NCBI GenBank assembly: GCA_035288045.1
Contig: DATEBA010000068.1
Location: forward strand, 1-49,754
Origin: DATEBA01 sp035288045
Lineage (GTDB): Bacteria; Actinomycetota; UBA4738; HRBIN12
Reading direction: 5' to 3'
DNA: 49,754 bases
Made by a program: the position numbers and the translations under genes. How positions within the stretch are numbered: the first letter of the stretch is position 1; each line of letters starts with the position of its first letter. Shown here one piece after another: positions 8,156 through 15,960 of this stretch. The notes beneath the pieces are model-generated. The model worked only from the letters and a program-made list of their open reading frames with translations, made no database searches and was not told the origin of the DNA.

Positions 8156-9294
8156 GCGAGCGAGTCGGTCTGGTCGTCTGCAACGAGGCGCGGACCTACG
8201 ACCACGGGCCCGAACACCCGTTGCGACCGGACCGCGTCCTCCTGACGTGGAAGCTGATCGAGGCCTACGGGCTCCACGACCTGCCGAACGTGGCGATGCT
8301 CGGGTGCCGGGCCGCCACGCTCGACGAGCTTCGCCTCGTGCATACCGACGAGTTCATCGAGGCCACGCGCCGTGCCGGGCACGGCGAGCAGGGCGAGTGG
8401 TGGCGCTACGGGTACGGGCCGGGCGACAACCCGATCTTCACCAACATGCACGAGGCGGCGTCTCTCGTCGTGGGCGCCAGCCTAGCCGCGGCGGAGGCGG
8501 TCTGGGGTGGTCCCTGCGACCACGCCTTCAGCGCCGCCGGGGGGCTTCACCACGCGATGGCTTCCCGTGCATCGGGTTTCTGCGTGTACGACGACCCCGC
8601 CGCCGCGATCGCGTGGCTGCTGTCGCAGGGCGCCGAGCGGATCGCATACGTCGACGTCGATGTCCACCACGGCGACGGCGTCCAGGCGATCTTCTACGAC
8701 GACCCCCGTGTTCTGACGGTCTCGATCCACGAGTCGGGCGAGTACTTGTTCCCGGGGACCGGGTTCATAGAGGAGCGGGGCACCGGGGAGGCGTTCGGCA
8801 TGAAGGTGAACGTGCCGCTCCCGCCGGGGACCGGCGACGAGGGGTGGCTCCGCGCCTTCCACGCGGTGGTGCCGGTCGTGACCGCGTGGCGTCCACAGGT
8901 GCTCGTCTCGCAACTCGGCTGCGACACCCACCACACCGATCCGATCGCGCACCTTCGGCTGACGACGCGCGCCTACAGGGAGGCGGCGATCGCCTTGCAC
9001 CGGCTCGCGCACGATGCCGCCGCCGGCCGATGGGTCGCGACCGGCGGTGGTGGCTACCAGTGGGCCCGCGTCGTGCCCCGGGCCTGGACGATCTACTTCG
9101 CAGAGATGTGCGCCGCCGAGGTTCCCGACGCGATACCCGAGGCGTGGATCGAGGCGGCTGAACACCGCTTCCGCGCGGAGGTACCGGCCACCCTTTCCGA
9201 GCCCGTGGTCGATGAAGGCCCGTCCGGCGAGGTCGAGGAAGTCATCGGTGAGGTTCGTAGGACCTCGTTCCCGTTCTTCGGCCTCGAGCCGTGA
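8152..9294 (+). CDS. acuC: AcuC-type class I histone deacetylase fold amidohydrolase
   Basis: 380 residues. The zinc ligands of the arginase/deacetylase fold are visible: Asp170 and His172 in DVDVHHGDG and Asp258 in GCDTHHTDP. The charge-relay His pair is in AGGLHHAM and the transition-state region in GGGGYQW. Members deacetylate lysines (AcuC on acetyl-CoA synthetase) or small acetylated amines. It is GTGA-coupled to an omega-aminotransferase and ends a catabolic run, so a small acetylamine such as an acetylpolyamine is an attractive alternative substrate; no acetyl-CoA synthetase or acetyltransferase gene is nearby. The C-terminus extends about 60 residues beyond the core. Confidence 0.85.
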   Translation: MSERVGLVVCNEARTYDHGPEHPLRPDRVLLTWKLIEAYGLHDLPNVAMLGCRAATLDELRLVHTDEFIEATRRAGHGEQGEWWRYGYGPGDNPIFTNMHEAASLVVGASLAAAEAVWGGPCDHAFSAAGGLHHAMASRASGFCVYDDPAAAIAWLLSQGAERIAYVDVDVHHGDGVQAIFYDDPRVLTVSIHESGEYLFPGTGFIEERGTGEAFGMKVNVPLPPGTGDEGWLRAFHAVVPVVTAWRPQVLVSQLGCDTHHTDPIAHLRLTTRAYREAAIALHRLAHDAAAGRWVATGGGGYQWARVVPRAWTIYFAEMCAAEVPDAIPEAWIEAAEHRFRAEVPATLSEPVVDEGPSGEVEEVIGEVRRTSFPFFGLEP

Positions 9295-9307
9295 GTAAGG
9301 TGTGCCG

Positions 9308-10726
9308 GTGAGCCGTCGCGTGAAGCTCGTCTGCACCCTGGGGCCGAAGTCGTCGACGCCGAGGCTCGTTCGCGCCCTGGCGGAGATGGGCGGGGAGGTG
9401 TTCCGCATCAACTTCTCGCACGGCACCCCCATGGATCACGCCAAGTACGTCGAGGTCGTGCGCAAGGTGGAAACCGAGATCGATCGCGAGCTGGCGGTCC
9501 TTGCCGACCTGCCCGGGCCGAAGATCCGGCTGGGTGGGCTGGACGGGGAGCCCGTCCGCCTAATGGCCGGCGGGCGGTTCGCGCTCCGGGGTCGCCCCGG
9601 CCCCGGTGACGCGACCGGCGCCGGAACTACCTACCCCCCTCTGGCTCGCGACCTGCGGAAGGGCGACCGAGTGCTGCTCGCCGACGGCGCCGTCGAGCTG
9701 GTGGTCAGGGAGGTCGACGACGTCGACGTGGTGACCGAGGTGGTTCGCGGGGGGTCGATCCGGTCGCGAGCGGGGCTGAACGTTCCGGCGGAGCGCCTGT
9801 CGGTCCCGGCGATCACGGACCGCGACCGCGAGGGGCTCGCCCACGCGCTGGATCTGGGCGCCGACCTCGTCGCGCAGTCCTTCGTGCGGACCGGCGCCGA
9901 CGTGCGGGAGCTACGTGAGCTGATGGGAGACCGGCCGGTCCCGGTGGTCGCGAAGGTCGAGACTCGCCCGGCGGTCGAGGACTTCGACGCGGTGCTTGCG
10001 GAGGCCGACGTGGTGATGGTCGCGCGGGGCGACCTCGGCGTCGAGCTCCCGCTCGAGGAGATCCCTCTCCTTCAGAAGGAGCTCCTCGTCCGGGCGCGCG
10101 CGGTGGGCAAGGCGGCCGTCGTCGCCACCCAGATGCTCGAGTCGATGATCCGGGCCGCGAGGCCCACGCGTGCCGAGGCGAGCGACGTCGCCAACGCCGT
10201 CCTTGACGGCGCGGACGCGATCATGCTCTCGGGCGAGACCGCGATCGGCGCCTATCCCGTGGAGGCGGTCCGGATGGCCGCGCGGATCGCGGCCGCCGCC
10301 GAGGAGCGCGCGGGAGCCTTCCGTGTCTCGGCCGCACCTCACCGCGAAGCCGACGAGGCCGCCGCCGTGGCGCACGCGGCGGCGGAGGTCGCGGGCGAGA
10401 ATCCCGACGTCGTGGCGATCGCGTGCTTCACCCGGACCGGGCGCACGGCGGCGCTGTTGTCGGCGGAGCGGCCGGCGGTTCCGATCTACGCGTTCATCCC
10501 GGACGGGAGGATCCGCCGAGCCCTGTGCGTTCGGTGGGGGGTGACGTCGCTCCCCGCCGGCGATCCCCAAGACACCGACGAGATGATCGCGCTCATGGAC
10601 CAGGGCCTGCGGGCGGCCGGGCTTGCCGAGGCCGGAACCGCGGTCGTGATGGTGGCCTCGTCGCCGGCGGGCAAGGTCAGCACGAACATGCTCAAGGTCC
10701 ACCGCATCGGCGAGCCCGTGCGCTGA
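9308..10726 (+). CDS. pyk: Pyruvate kinase
   Basis: About 472 residues. The N-terminal RVKLVCTLGPKSS, the substrate region FRINFSHG and the loop LADLPGPKIRLG are standard. The active-site lysine and Mg ligands lie in VVAKVET and VMVARGDLGVELP, followed by TQMLESMI and SGETAIGAYP. It makes pyruvate and ATP from phosphoenolpyruvate in the cytosol. GTG 9308 is preferred over GTG 9302 because AAGG at 9297-9300 is correctly spaced only for the former. It starts 13 bases after the deacetylase stop and may be co-transcribed. A hairpin right after the stop may end transcription. Confidence 0.93.
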   Translation: MSRRVKLVCTLGPKSSTPRLVRALAEMGGEVFRINFSHGTPMDHAKYVEVVRKVETEIDRELAVLADLPGPKIRLGGLDGEPVRLMAGGRFALRGRPGPGDATGAGTTYPPLARDLRKGDRVLLADGAVELVVREVDDVDVVTEVVRGGSIRSRAGLNVPAERLSVPAITDRDREGLAHALDLGADLVAQSFVRTGADVRELRELMGDRPVPVVAKVETRPAVEDFDAVLAEADVVMVARGDLGVELPLEEIPLLQKELLVRARAVGKAAVVATQMLESMIRAARPTRAEASDVANAVLDGADAIMLSGETAIGAYPVEAVRMAARIAAAAEERAGAFRVSAAPHREADEAAAVAHAAAEVAGENPDVVAIACFTRTGRTAALLSAERPAVPIYAFIPDGRIRRALCVRWGVTSLPAGDPQDTDEMIALMDQGLRAAGLAEAGTAVVMVASSPAGKVSTNMLKVHRIGEPVR

Positions 10727-10745
10727 GGGCTCCCGAACGGGGCCC
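10727..10745 (+). terminator. Hairpin directly after pyk
   Basis: GGGCTCC pairs with GGGGCCC around a CGAAC loop: seven pairs, one of them G-T. It begins on the base after the pyk stop and is followed by G+C-rich sequence, not a T-run, so termination is only suggested. Confidence 0.35.
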
Positions 10746-10750
10746 GGGCG

Positions 10751-10756
10751 TAGCAT
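10751..10756 (+). promoter_or_regulatory. Candidate -10 box for amrS
   Basis: TAGCAT lies one base before an ATG at 10758. If it is a real -10, transcription would begin after that ATG, which supports the start at 10782 preceded by CAAGG. Confidence 0.3.
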
Positions 10757-10781
10757 CATGGGAGTCGGCAAGGCAGTCGCG

Positions 10782-11864
10782 ATGGATGAGATCTCGACGC
10801 ACCCGACGCTGTACTGGCACCGGCTCGACGACGGGCGCGTGCAGTGCGACGTCTGCCCCAGGGCGTGCAAGCTCCAGGAGGGGCAGCGTGGGTTCTGCTT
10901 CGTCCGCATGCGGGAGGGGGACGAGATCGTCCTCACGACCTACGGGCGCTCTAGCGGGTTCTGCGTCGACCCGATCGAGAAGAAGCCGCTCAACCACTTC
11001 CTACCGGGCACGCCGGTCCTTTCCTTCTGCACGGCCGGCTGCAACCTCGGCTGCCGGTTCTGCCAGAACTGGGACATCTCGAAGTCGCGGGAGATCGACA
11101 CGCTCGCCGACGCGGCCTCGCCCGAGCAACTCGCCGACGCGGCCGTCGCGCTCGGCTGCCGGAGCATCGCGTTCACCTACAACGACCCCGTGATCTTCAT
11201 GGAGTACGCGATGGACATCGCCGACGCCTGCCGGGAAAGGGGGGTGAAGGCCGTGGCCGTGACGGCCGGGTACATGTCGCCGGAGCCTCGGGCGGAGTTC
11301 TACGCGCATATGGATGCGGTGAACGTGGACCTGAAGGGGTTCACCGAAGACTTCTACCACCGTGTCTGCTTCGGTCACCTGGACCCGGTCCTCGAGACGC
11401 TTGAGTACCTGAAGCACGGGACCGACGTGTGGTTCGAGATCACGAACCTGCTGATCCCGGGCGCGAACGACGCGGACGAGGAGATCGACGGTATGACCCG
11501 ATGGGTCGTGGAGCAGCTCGGGCCCGAGGTGCCGATGCACTTCACGGGCTTCCACCCGGACTTCAAGATGCTGGACCGCCCGCCGACGCCGCCGGAAACG
11601 CTGACCAGGGCCCGCCGGATCGCGATGGCGAACGGTGTCCACTACGCGTACACGGGCAACGTGCACGACGTCGAGGGCGAGAGCACGTCCTGTCATGCCT
11701 GCGGGGCGCTGCTGATCGAGCGCGACTGGTACCGCCTCGGCACCTATGCTCTCTCCGACGACGGCCTCTGCGAGAACTGCGGTACGCCCTGCCCGGGCAT
11801 CTTCGACGGGCGGCCTGGGAGCTGGGGCCCGCGGCGCCTCCCCCTGCTCCTCCAGAGGAGCTAG
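10782..11864 (+). CDS. amrS: AmmeMemoRadiSam system radical SAM protein
   Basis: 360 residues. The radical-SAM motif is Cys87-x3-Cys91-x2-Cys94 in CNLGCRFCQNW. The family-typical N-terminus TLYWHRLDDGRVQCDVCPRAC carries extra cysteines, and a C-terminal CHACG...CENCG pair suggests a second metal site. AmrS proteins occur with AMMECR1 and MEMO1 homologues in a conserved three-part system of incompletely known function; neither partner is in this window. The start is ATG 10782 (MDEISTHPTLYW) rather than 10758, based on the ribosome-binding site and the -10 position. The stop shares CTAG with the convergent DUF4342 gene. Confidence 0.88.
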   Translation: MDEISTHPTLYWHRLDDGRVQCDVCPRACKLQEGQRGFCFVRMREGDEIVLTTYGRSSGFCVDPIEKKPLNHFLPGTPVLSFCTAGCNLGCRFCQNWDISKSREIDTLADAASPEQLADAAVALGCRSIAFTYNDPVIFMEYAMDIADACRERGVKAVAVTAGYMSPEPRAEFYAHMDAVNVDLKGFTEDFYHRVCFGHLDPVLETLEYLKHGTDVWFEITNLLIPGANDADEEIDGMTRWVVEQLGPEVPMHFTGFHPDFKMLDRPPTPPETLTRARRIAMANGVHYAYTGNVHDVEGESTSCHACGALLIERDWYRLGTYALSDDGLCENCGTPCPGIFDGRPGSWGPRRLPLLLQRS

Positions 11865-12136
11865 CCGGCCTTCTTCTCCGACCTCTCGCCGACCTTCTCG
11901 ATCTCGACTTTGAAGCCGGTTGCCAGCGCTGCGAGAGCTCCGAGCGCCGCCCACACCGGCAGGAGTGCCGCTCCGACGACGCCGACCGTGAGCGGGATCT
12001 CGAGGTAGGTCTGGCCGTCCTCGTTCTTGACGACGACCCGCCGGACGTTCCCTTCGTGGACCAGCTCCTTCACGGTCTTCACGAGCTGGTCGCCGGCGAC
12101 CTTGATCTCCTCCCAGTGCGTGCTCTCCTCGGGCAT
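11861..12136 (-). CDS. DUF4342 family protein
   Basis: 91 residues with a TAGGAGGTGAC ribosome-binding site. The N-terminal half, EEIKVAGDQLVKTVKELVHEGNVRRVVVKN, followed by LEIPLTVGVVGAALLP is the DUF4342 pattern. One membrane or amphipathic hydrophobic segment covers about residues 51-72. The function is unknown; in other bacteria the domain often follows a small UBA-like domain, which is absent here. Its stop uses the same CTAG as amrS on the opposite strand, leaving no intergenic space. Confidence 0.8.
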   Translation of the reverse strand: MPEESTHWEEIKVAGDQLVKTVKELVHEGNVRRVVVKNEDGQTYLEIPLTVGVVGAALLPVWAALGALAALATGFKVEIEKVGERSEKKAG

Positions 12137-12273
12137 GAAGTCACCTCCTAGGCACGGAGTCTCTTCCCGCGACGCTCTCGCGTCCCGGGTCTAAGGTCCC
12201 GAGGGCGGCCGGACCCGACCGCTCCTTGCGGGCGCCCCACTCGAGCGGCATCTCGATGGTACGACCCCACGCG

Positions 12274-13050
12274 TCACTCCTTCCTGATGCGCGGCGTCGC
12301 CAGCCGAACACCCCACCGATACAGCCCCGGCGTCAGCACCCTGAACAGCTGGAAGGAGCCAAGCCACCGCGGCACCGAGTACTCGGGCGCGCGTCTCTCG
12401 CGCACGACCTTCACGATCGCCCCCGCGACCCGATCGGGTTGCATCACGAATCGAGGATTCATCCTGTCGAACCGGAATCCCTCCGTTCGAGCGAACGCCG
12501 GGTTCACGCTCGTCACCAGGATCCCCTCGGGCTCGAGCTCGTAGTAGAGGGCCTCGGAGAAGGCGACGACGCCGTGCTTCGTTGCCGAGTAGACCGCTGC
12601 CCCCGGCGTCGCGTACCGGCCGGCGACGGACGCGATGTTCACGATGTGGCCGCCGTGATTCCGGAGCATGAGCGGAAGGAATGCGCTCGTGCAGAGGAGA
12701 ACGCCCAGGAGGTTCACACGAACGACACGCTCGATATCGTCCATCGAGAGGCAGTCGAACCGACCGCCGCCGGGAACGCCCGCGTTGTTGACCAGGACGT
12801 CGCAGCGCCCGAACGCCTCCTCGACCACCGCGGGGAGCTGCCTGACCCGGTCGGGGTCGGTCACGTCGCATCGCACGGCGAGCGCCCGACCGCCGCGGCT
12901 CTCTATCCGCCGGGCGAGCTGCTCCAAGCGCTCCAGCCTTCGGGCCGCGAGCACGACGGCCGCACCCTCGTGGGAGAACGCCCGGGCCGTCGCCTCACCG
13001 ATGCCGGACGATGCGCCGGTCACCACGACCACGGCTCCGTTCAGTCGCAC
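12274..13050 (-). CDS. Short-chain dehydrogenase/reductase
   Basis: 258 residues, classical SDR. The cofactor motif TGASSGIG is at 11-18, NNAG at 88-91, and the catalytic Ser141, Tyr154 and Lys158 (YSATK) are present. Arg residues after beta-2 (AARRLERLEQLARR) suggest NADP(H). The C-terminal tail RWLGSFQLFRVLTPGLYRWGVRLATPRIRKE resembles SDRs that act on lipid-like or bulky substrates and may touch the membrane. The start is GTG 13050 with AGGGGG before it; the longer open frame to 13140 overlaps the divergent phosphatase gene. The substrate cannot be told. The 137 bp between this gene and 11861-12136 hold no recognisable gene. Confidence 0.85.
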   Translation of the reverse strand: MRLNGAVVVVTGASSGIGEATARAFSHEGAAVVLAARRLERLEQLARRIESRGGRALAVRCDVTDPDRVRQLPAVVEEAFGRCDVLVNNAGVPGGGRFDCLSMDDIERVVRVNLLGVLLCTSAFLPLMLRNHGGHIVNIASVAGRYATPGAAVYSATKHGVVAFSEALYYELEPEGILVTSVNPAFARTEGFRFDRMNPRFVMQPDRVAGAIVKVVRERRAPEYSVPRWLGSFQLFRVLTPGLYRWGVRLATPRIRKE

Positions 13051-13059
13051 GGTGCCCCC

Positions 13060-13065
13060 TAGAAT
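13060..13065 (+). promoter_or_regulatory. -10 box for a leaderless transcript
   Basis: TAGAAT lies six bases before the ATG at 13072 and there is no ribosome-binding site. This fits a leaderless mRNA in the 21-bp divergent gap. Confidence 0.45.
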
Positions 13066-13071
13066 GACTCG

Positions 13072-13905
13072 ATGGACCCTATCGAAGCACACGCCGCCCG
13101 TCTGCCGGCGACGGGTGAGGGGTGGATCCCGAGGTCCCATCCCCGCGAGGTGCTGGCCTCCGCGCTGCTAGAGGGTCCCGCCGGCGTCGTCGTTCATCCG
13201 CTCGACAACGTGAAGGACCACATCCGCAAGCTCCTGGCAGGCGATCCGGACAAGTGGTTCGGGATGTCGGGCCTTGGAGGGCTCACCGATCGCCAAGTGC
13301 TCGAACTGACGGGGGCCGCAGCCGGGTTCGTGCCCGACCACGAGGCCAGTACGGGGCCCGTCGAGGTCGATCCCACGCTGGTCCTCGACCGGTGCGAGGC
13401 GATCGGTGTGCGGCTCGGGCAGGCATGCGCCCGGGGCGAGCGGGTGATCCTGGCCACAGGGCACCCGGTCGGCATGATCCTGCTCTACATGGAGACCGCG
13501 CGACTGCTCGCGTCTAGGGGCGCGAAGCTGCTGCGTCCCGCCGACGGCCTCGAGTGGCGCGAGGGCGATCGGCACCACCACTGGCAGGTCCGATACCTTA
13601 ACGACGTCGGGATCCTGACCGACAAGGCCTCCGCCCGGCACACGCACGCGCCGGAGCCCATGGAGAGGATGCTCGAGGAGGCCCGACCCGATCTGGTGTT
13701 CGCCGACCATGGGTTCGCGGGCGCTGCGATCGAGGCGGGCGTCGAGACCGTCTCGATCGCAGACGTGAACGACCCTGCGCTGATCGTGGCCAAGGCGCTC
13801 GGAAGGACCGAGCACGTGGTCGTGATGGACGACAACGTCCAGCCCGACGCCTACTGGCCCTGTTTCCAGGCGATCGCCTCCGGCGTCGTCGGGCTATCGG
13901 GGTGA
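13072..13905 (+). CDS. Actinobacterial phosphatase-family protein
   Basis: 277 residues. I recognise the family annotated simply as phosphatase in Streptomyces and relatives by three blocks: RVILATGHPVGMILLYMET, HTHAPEPMERMLEEARPDLVFADHGFAG, and the end block ADVNDPALIVAK followed by VVMDDNVQPDAYW. The HTH, ADHG, DVNDP and DDN motifs supply the conserved acidic and His residues expected of a metal-dependent hydrolase, but the substrate is unknown. The ATG at 13072 has a TAGAAT box six bases upstream and no ribosome-binding site. It precedes the HTH gene at 13934, in a neighbourhood related to the mycobacterial Rv0496-Rv0501 region. Confidence 0.7.
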   Translation: MDPIEAHAARLPATGEGWIPRSHPREVLASALLEGPAGVVVHPLDNVKDHIRKLLAGDPDKWFGMSGLGGLTDRQVLELTGAAAGFVPDHEASTGPVEVDPTLVLDRCEAIGVRLGQACARGERVILATGHPVGMILLYMETARLLASRGAKLLRPADGLEWREGDRHHHWQVRYLNDVGILTDKASARHTHAPEPMERMLEEARPDLVFADHGFAGAAIEAGVETVSIADVNDPALIVAKALGRTEHVVVMDDNVQPDAYWPCFQAIASGVVGLSG

Positions 13906-13918
13906 GCGTGCGGCCGGG

Positions 13919-13924
13919 TACAAT
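13919..13924 (+). promoter_or_regulatory. -10 box for the HTH gene
   Basis: TACAAT is nine bases before the TTG at 13934. Transcription would begin within two or three bases of the start codon, consistent with a leaderless message. Confidence 0.45.
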
Positions 13925-13933
13925 CGCGGCAAC

Positions 13934-14131
13934 TTGACGAGGCGGCCCCTTTCAGAAGCTCAGTTGGCGACCGTGTCCGAGGTCGCTGCTCTACTGCGCG
14001 TGTCCAGGATGACCGTCTACCGGCTGATCAGGCAGGGCGACTTACCGGCGGTTCGCATCGGTCGGGGCTACAGGATCCCCGAGGACGACGTGGATCGGTA
14101 CCTCGACGACCGGTTCACCGAGGCGGGATAG
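13934..14131 (+). CDS. Excisionase-fold HTH protein (Rv0500A-like)
   Basis: 65 residues. VSEVAALLRVSRMTVYRLIRQGDLPAVRIGRGYRIPEDDVDRYL is the MerR/excisionase-type winged helix, close to the BldC and Rv0500A group of small actinobacterial DNA-binding proteins. Such proteins bind direct repeats cooperatively; targets here are unknown. The start is TTG 13934, apparently leaderless; internal TTG or GTG codons would trim the N-terminus without touching the DNA-binding domain. As in mycobacteria, the small protein bS22 lies close downstream, but here a P-loop kinase gene is inserted between them. Confidence 0.85.
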   Translation: MTRRPLSEAQLATVSEVAALLRVSRMTVYRLIRQGDLPAVRIGRGYRIPEDDVDRYLDDRFTEAG

Positions 14132-14148
14132 AGCTTCCGGCAGGGGGA

Positions 14149-14171
14149 CGCCTCCTCGACGCGAGGAGGCG
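14149..14171 (+). promoter_or_regulatory. Perfect hairpin covering the ribosome-binding site of the kinase gene
   Basis: CGCCTCCTCG (14149-14158) and CGAGGAGGCG (14162-14171) are exact reverse complements separated by ACG. The right arm contains the GAGGAGG ribosome-binding site of the gene starting with TTG at 14175, so in the RNA the site would be buried in a 10-bp stem. There is no T-tract after it, which argues against a simple terminator. Confidence 0.7.
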
Positions 14172-14174
14172 AGG

Positions 14175-15065
14175 TTGGGCGACTACGACGCGCTGGTTGA
14201 GCGCGCCGCCCGCGCGGAGCACGCGGTCGCGATCATCGGCGGGCTCGACGCTGGGAAGACCACGTTCGCCAAGGCCGTGATTCGAGCCGCGCTCGCGGCG
14301 GGCCGGACGCCTGCCCTGCTGGACTGCGACCTCGGGCAGAAGTCCGTAGGGCCGCCCTGCACGGTCGGGCTGAAGCTCGCGGGGTCCGAGGCCGACCTCG
14401 AGGCCGACGCGCTCTCCGGGGCCGACGGCGTGTGGTTCGTGGGTTCCACCTCGCCGCAGGGCCACTCGATCCCGCTGATCACCGGGGTCGCCGCCCTGTC
14501 GGCGAAGGCTCGGGAGCTCGGGGCGGACTTGCTCGTCGTCGACACGAGCGGCCTCGTCTCCGGCGTCTACGGGCAGCTGCTCAAGTACCACAAGTTCGAG
14601 GTTCTCCGACCGAACCTCGTCGTGGGTCTCCGCCGCGGAGAGGAGCTCAACCCGATCCTCGGCCACGCGCAGCGGTTCTTCTCGGCCGAGGTAGTCGCCC
14701 TCGACATACCTCCTGAGGTCGTATCCACGTCGGTCGAGCAGCGCGCCGAGCTCCGCAGGGAGGCCATGGCCCGCTACTTCTCGGGCGAGGTTCAGCGCTG
14801 GCGCGTCAAGTCCACCGTCTTCATGCCGGTCCTGCCTCCGCTCTTCGAGCTCTCCCTTCTGGACCGTTTGCTCGTCGGGCTCTCGGACGGGCGGGGCGGC
14901 TACCCGGGCGTCGGCTACCTCGAGCACGCGGCGGACGAGGGCGTCTTGCGGCTGATGTCCCCGGTGGCAGAGGCGCCGAAGGCGCTTAGACTGGGCTCCG
15001 TTCGCCTGGAGGAGGACTACCGCGCCAAGCGGGTCGACCTCCGGAACCTGTTCGGAGCCGAGTAG
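14175..15065 (+). CDS. Clp1/Grc3-type P-loop polynucleotide kinase family protein
   Basis: 296 residues. The Walker A motif GGLDAGKT (22-29) is followed by LLDCDLGQKSVGPPCTVGL, the DxDxGQ segment of the Clp1/NOL9/Grc3 RNA 5'-kinase family. LLVVDTSGLVSGVYGQLLKYHKFEVLRPNLVVGL is the usual Walker B and adjacent region. Eukaryotic members phosphorylate RNA 5'-hydroxyls in tRNA and rRNA processing; bacterial members are poorly studied. The last 100 residues are less conserved. The gene lies 11 bases before bS22, suggesting a role in RNA or ribosome maturation (inference). Translation may be restrained by the hairpin at 14149-14171. Confidence 0.75.
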   Translation: MGDYDALVERAARAEHAVAIIGGLDAGKTTFAKAVIRAALAAGRTPALLDCDLGQKSVGPPCTVGLKLAGSEADLEADALSGADGVWFVGSTSPQGHSIPLITGVAALSAKARELGADLLVVDTSGLVSGVYGQLLKYHKFEVLRPNLVVGLRRGEELNPILGHAQRFFSAEVVALDIPPEVVSTSVEQRAELRREAMARYFSGEVQRWRVKSTVFMPVLPPLFELSLLDRLLVGLSDGRGGYPGVGYLEHAADEGVLRLMSPVAEAPKALRLGSVRLEEDYRAKRVDLRNLFGAE

Positions 15066-15076
15066 AGGGAGCTTTC

Positions 15077-15178
15077 GTGCCGTCGCTGATCAAGAAGCGC
15101 CGCAAGAAGATGAGGAAGAAGAAGCACAAGAAGCTGCTGAAGAAGACCCGCTGGCAGCGGCGCCAGCAGGGTCGGTAG
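15077..15178 (+). CDS. Small ribosomal subunit protein bS22 (AURKAIP1/COX24 family)
   Basis: 33 residues from GTG 15077: MPSLIKKRRKKMRKKKHKKL, then an Arg/Lys/Trp tail ending QQGR. It matches the mycobacterial bS22 (Rv0500B; about VIKKRRKRMSKKKHRKLL, from memory), which binds near the decoding region of the 30S subunit. More than half the residues are Lys or Arg. A GAGGGA ribosome-binding site at 15065-15070 has 6-nt spacing. It is co-directional with the RNA-kinase-like gene upstream and the lipoprotein downstream. Such genes are routinely missed by gene callers because of their size. Confidence 0.88.
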   Translation: MPSLIKKRRKKMRKKKHKKLLKKTRWQRRQQGR

Positions 15179-15186
15179 GAGGGTGG

Positions 15187-15960
15187 ATGGCCCGGACCCG
15201 CCGGCGTCGCCGGGCCGCCCTCGCCCTCGTCGCATCCCTCTCCGCCCTCGCTTCGGCGTGCGTCGCCGACCGGTCGGACGAGCCCCGGACCCCGCCCACG
15301 AGCTCCCGTCGGGTGACGTTCCCGGCGACGGACGGCGTCGTTCTGGAGGGTCGTCTGTTCGGTGGGGAGAGCGGATCCGATCTCGGGGTGGTGCTCTCAC
15401 ACGAGCTCCCAGAGGACCAGACGATCTGGTGGGACTTCGCCGAGAGCCTCGCCGAGGACGGCTACCTCGTGGTGACCTACAACTTCCGAGGCTATTGCCC
15501 GGGCGGCGAGGGCGGCTGCTCCGAGGGCGAGAAGAGCATCGCCTCGATCTGGCAGGACACGCTCGGCGCGATCGCGTACCTCCGGTCGGAGGGCGCGGCG
15601 AGCATAGCCCTGGTCGGCTCCAGCATGGGCGGTACGTCTTCGATCGTGGCTGCAGCGCAGGAGAAGCAGGGCGTGCAGGTCGTCGTCACGCTCTCGGCGC
15701 CGGCGACGATCGAGGGGCTCACGGCGACTCCTGCGATGCTGCAGGACGTCCCCGCCGCGAAGCTCTTCCTGGCCGGCTCGGGCGACACGTCTGCCGCGGC
15801 GGACGCGCAGACCCTGTTCCAGCAGGCGTCGCTGCCGAAACGCGTCGAGGTGGTACCGTCGGACGCGCACGGCACGCGGCTCTTGACAGAGGGTCCCTCC
15901 GAGCTCGTCCGCTCGTACATCGAGAGCGAGCTGGACCAGTACCTCCAGGGGGCGGTGTGA
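15187..15960 (+). CDS. Alpha/beta-hydrolase lipoprotein
   Basis: 257 residues. A basic start and hydrophobic stretch end in SALASAC, giving a probable lipidated Cys25. The mature part has an alpha/beta-hydrolase fold with nucleophile Ser146 in VGSSMGG, VTYNFRGYCPGG as oxyanion region, a late GSGDTSAAAD loop and His in SDAHGT. It is probably an extracytoplasmic esterase- or dienelactone-hydrolase-like enzyme; substrate unknown. It starts 8 bases after bS22 and overlaps the next gene by GTGA. Confidence 0.8.
   Translation: MARTRRRRRAALALVASLSALASACVADRSDEPRTPPTSSRRVTFPATDGVVLEGRLFGGESGSDLGVVLSHELPEDQTIWWDFAESLAEDGYLVVTYNFRGYCPGGEGGCSEGEKSIASIWQDTLGAIAYLRSEGAASIALVGSSMGGTSSIVAAAQEKQGVQVVVTLSAPATIEGLTATPAMLQDVPAAKLFLAGSGDTSAAADAQTLFQQASLPKRVEVVPSDAHGTRLLTEGPSELVRSYIESELDQYLQGAV

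Noticed and set aside
12137..12273. Gap between the SDR and DUF4342 genes, with short GC-rich inverted repeats
   Set aside because: Stems are only five or six pairs with poor loops; no gene, promoter or terminator could be supported.
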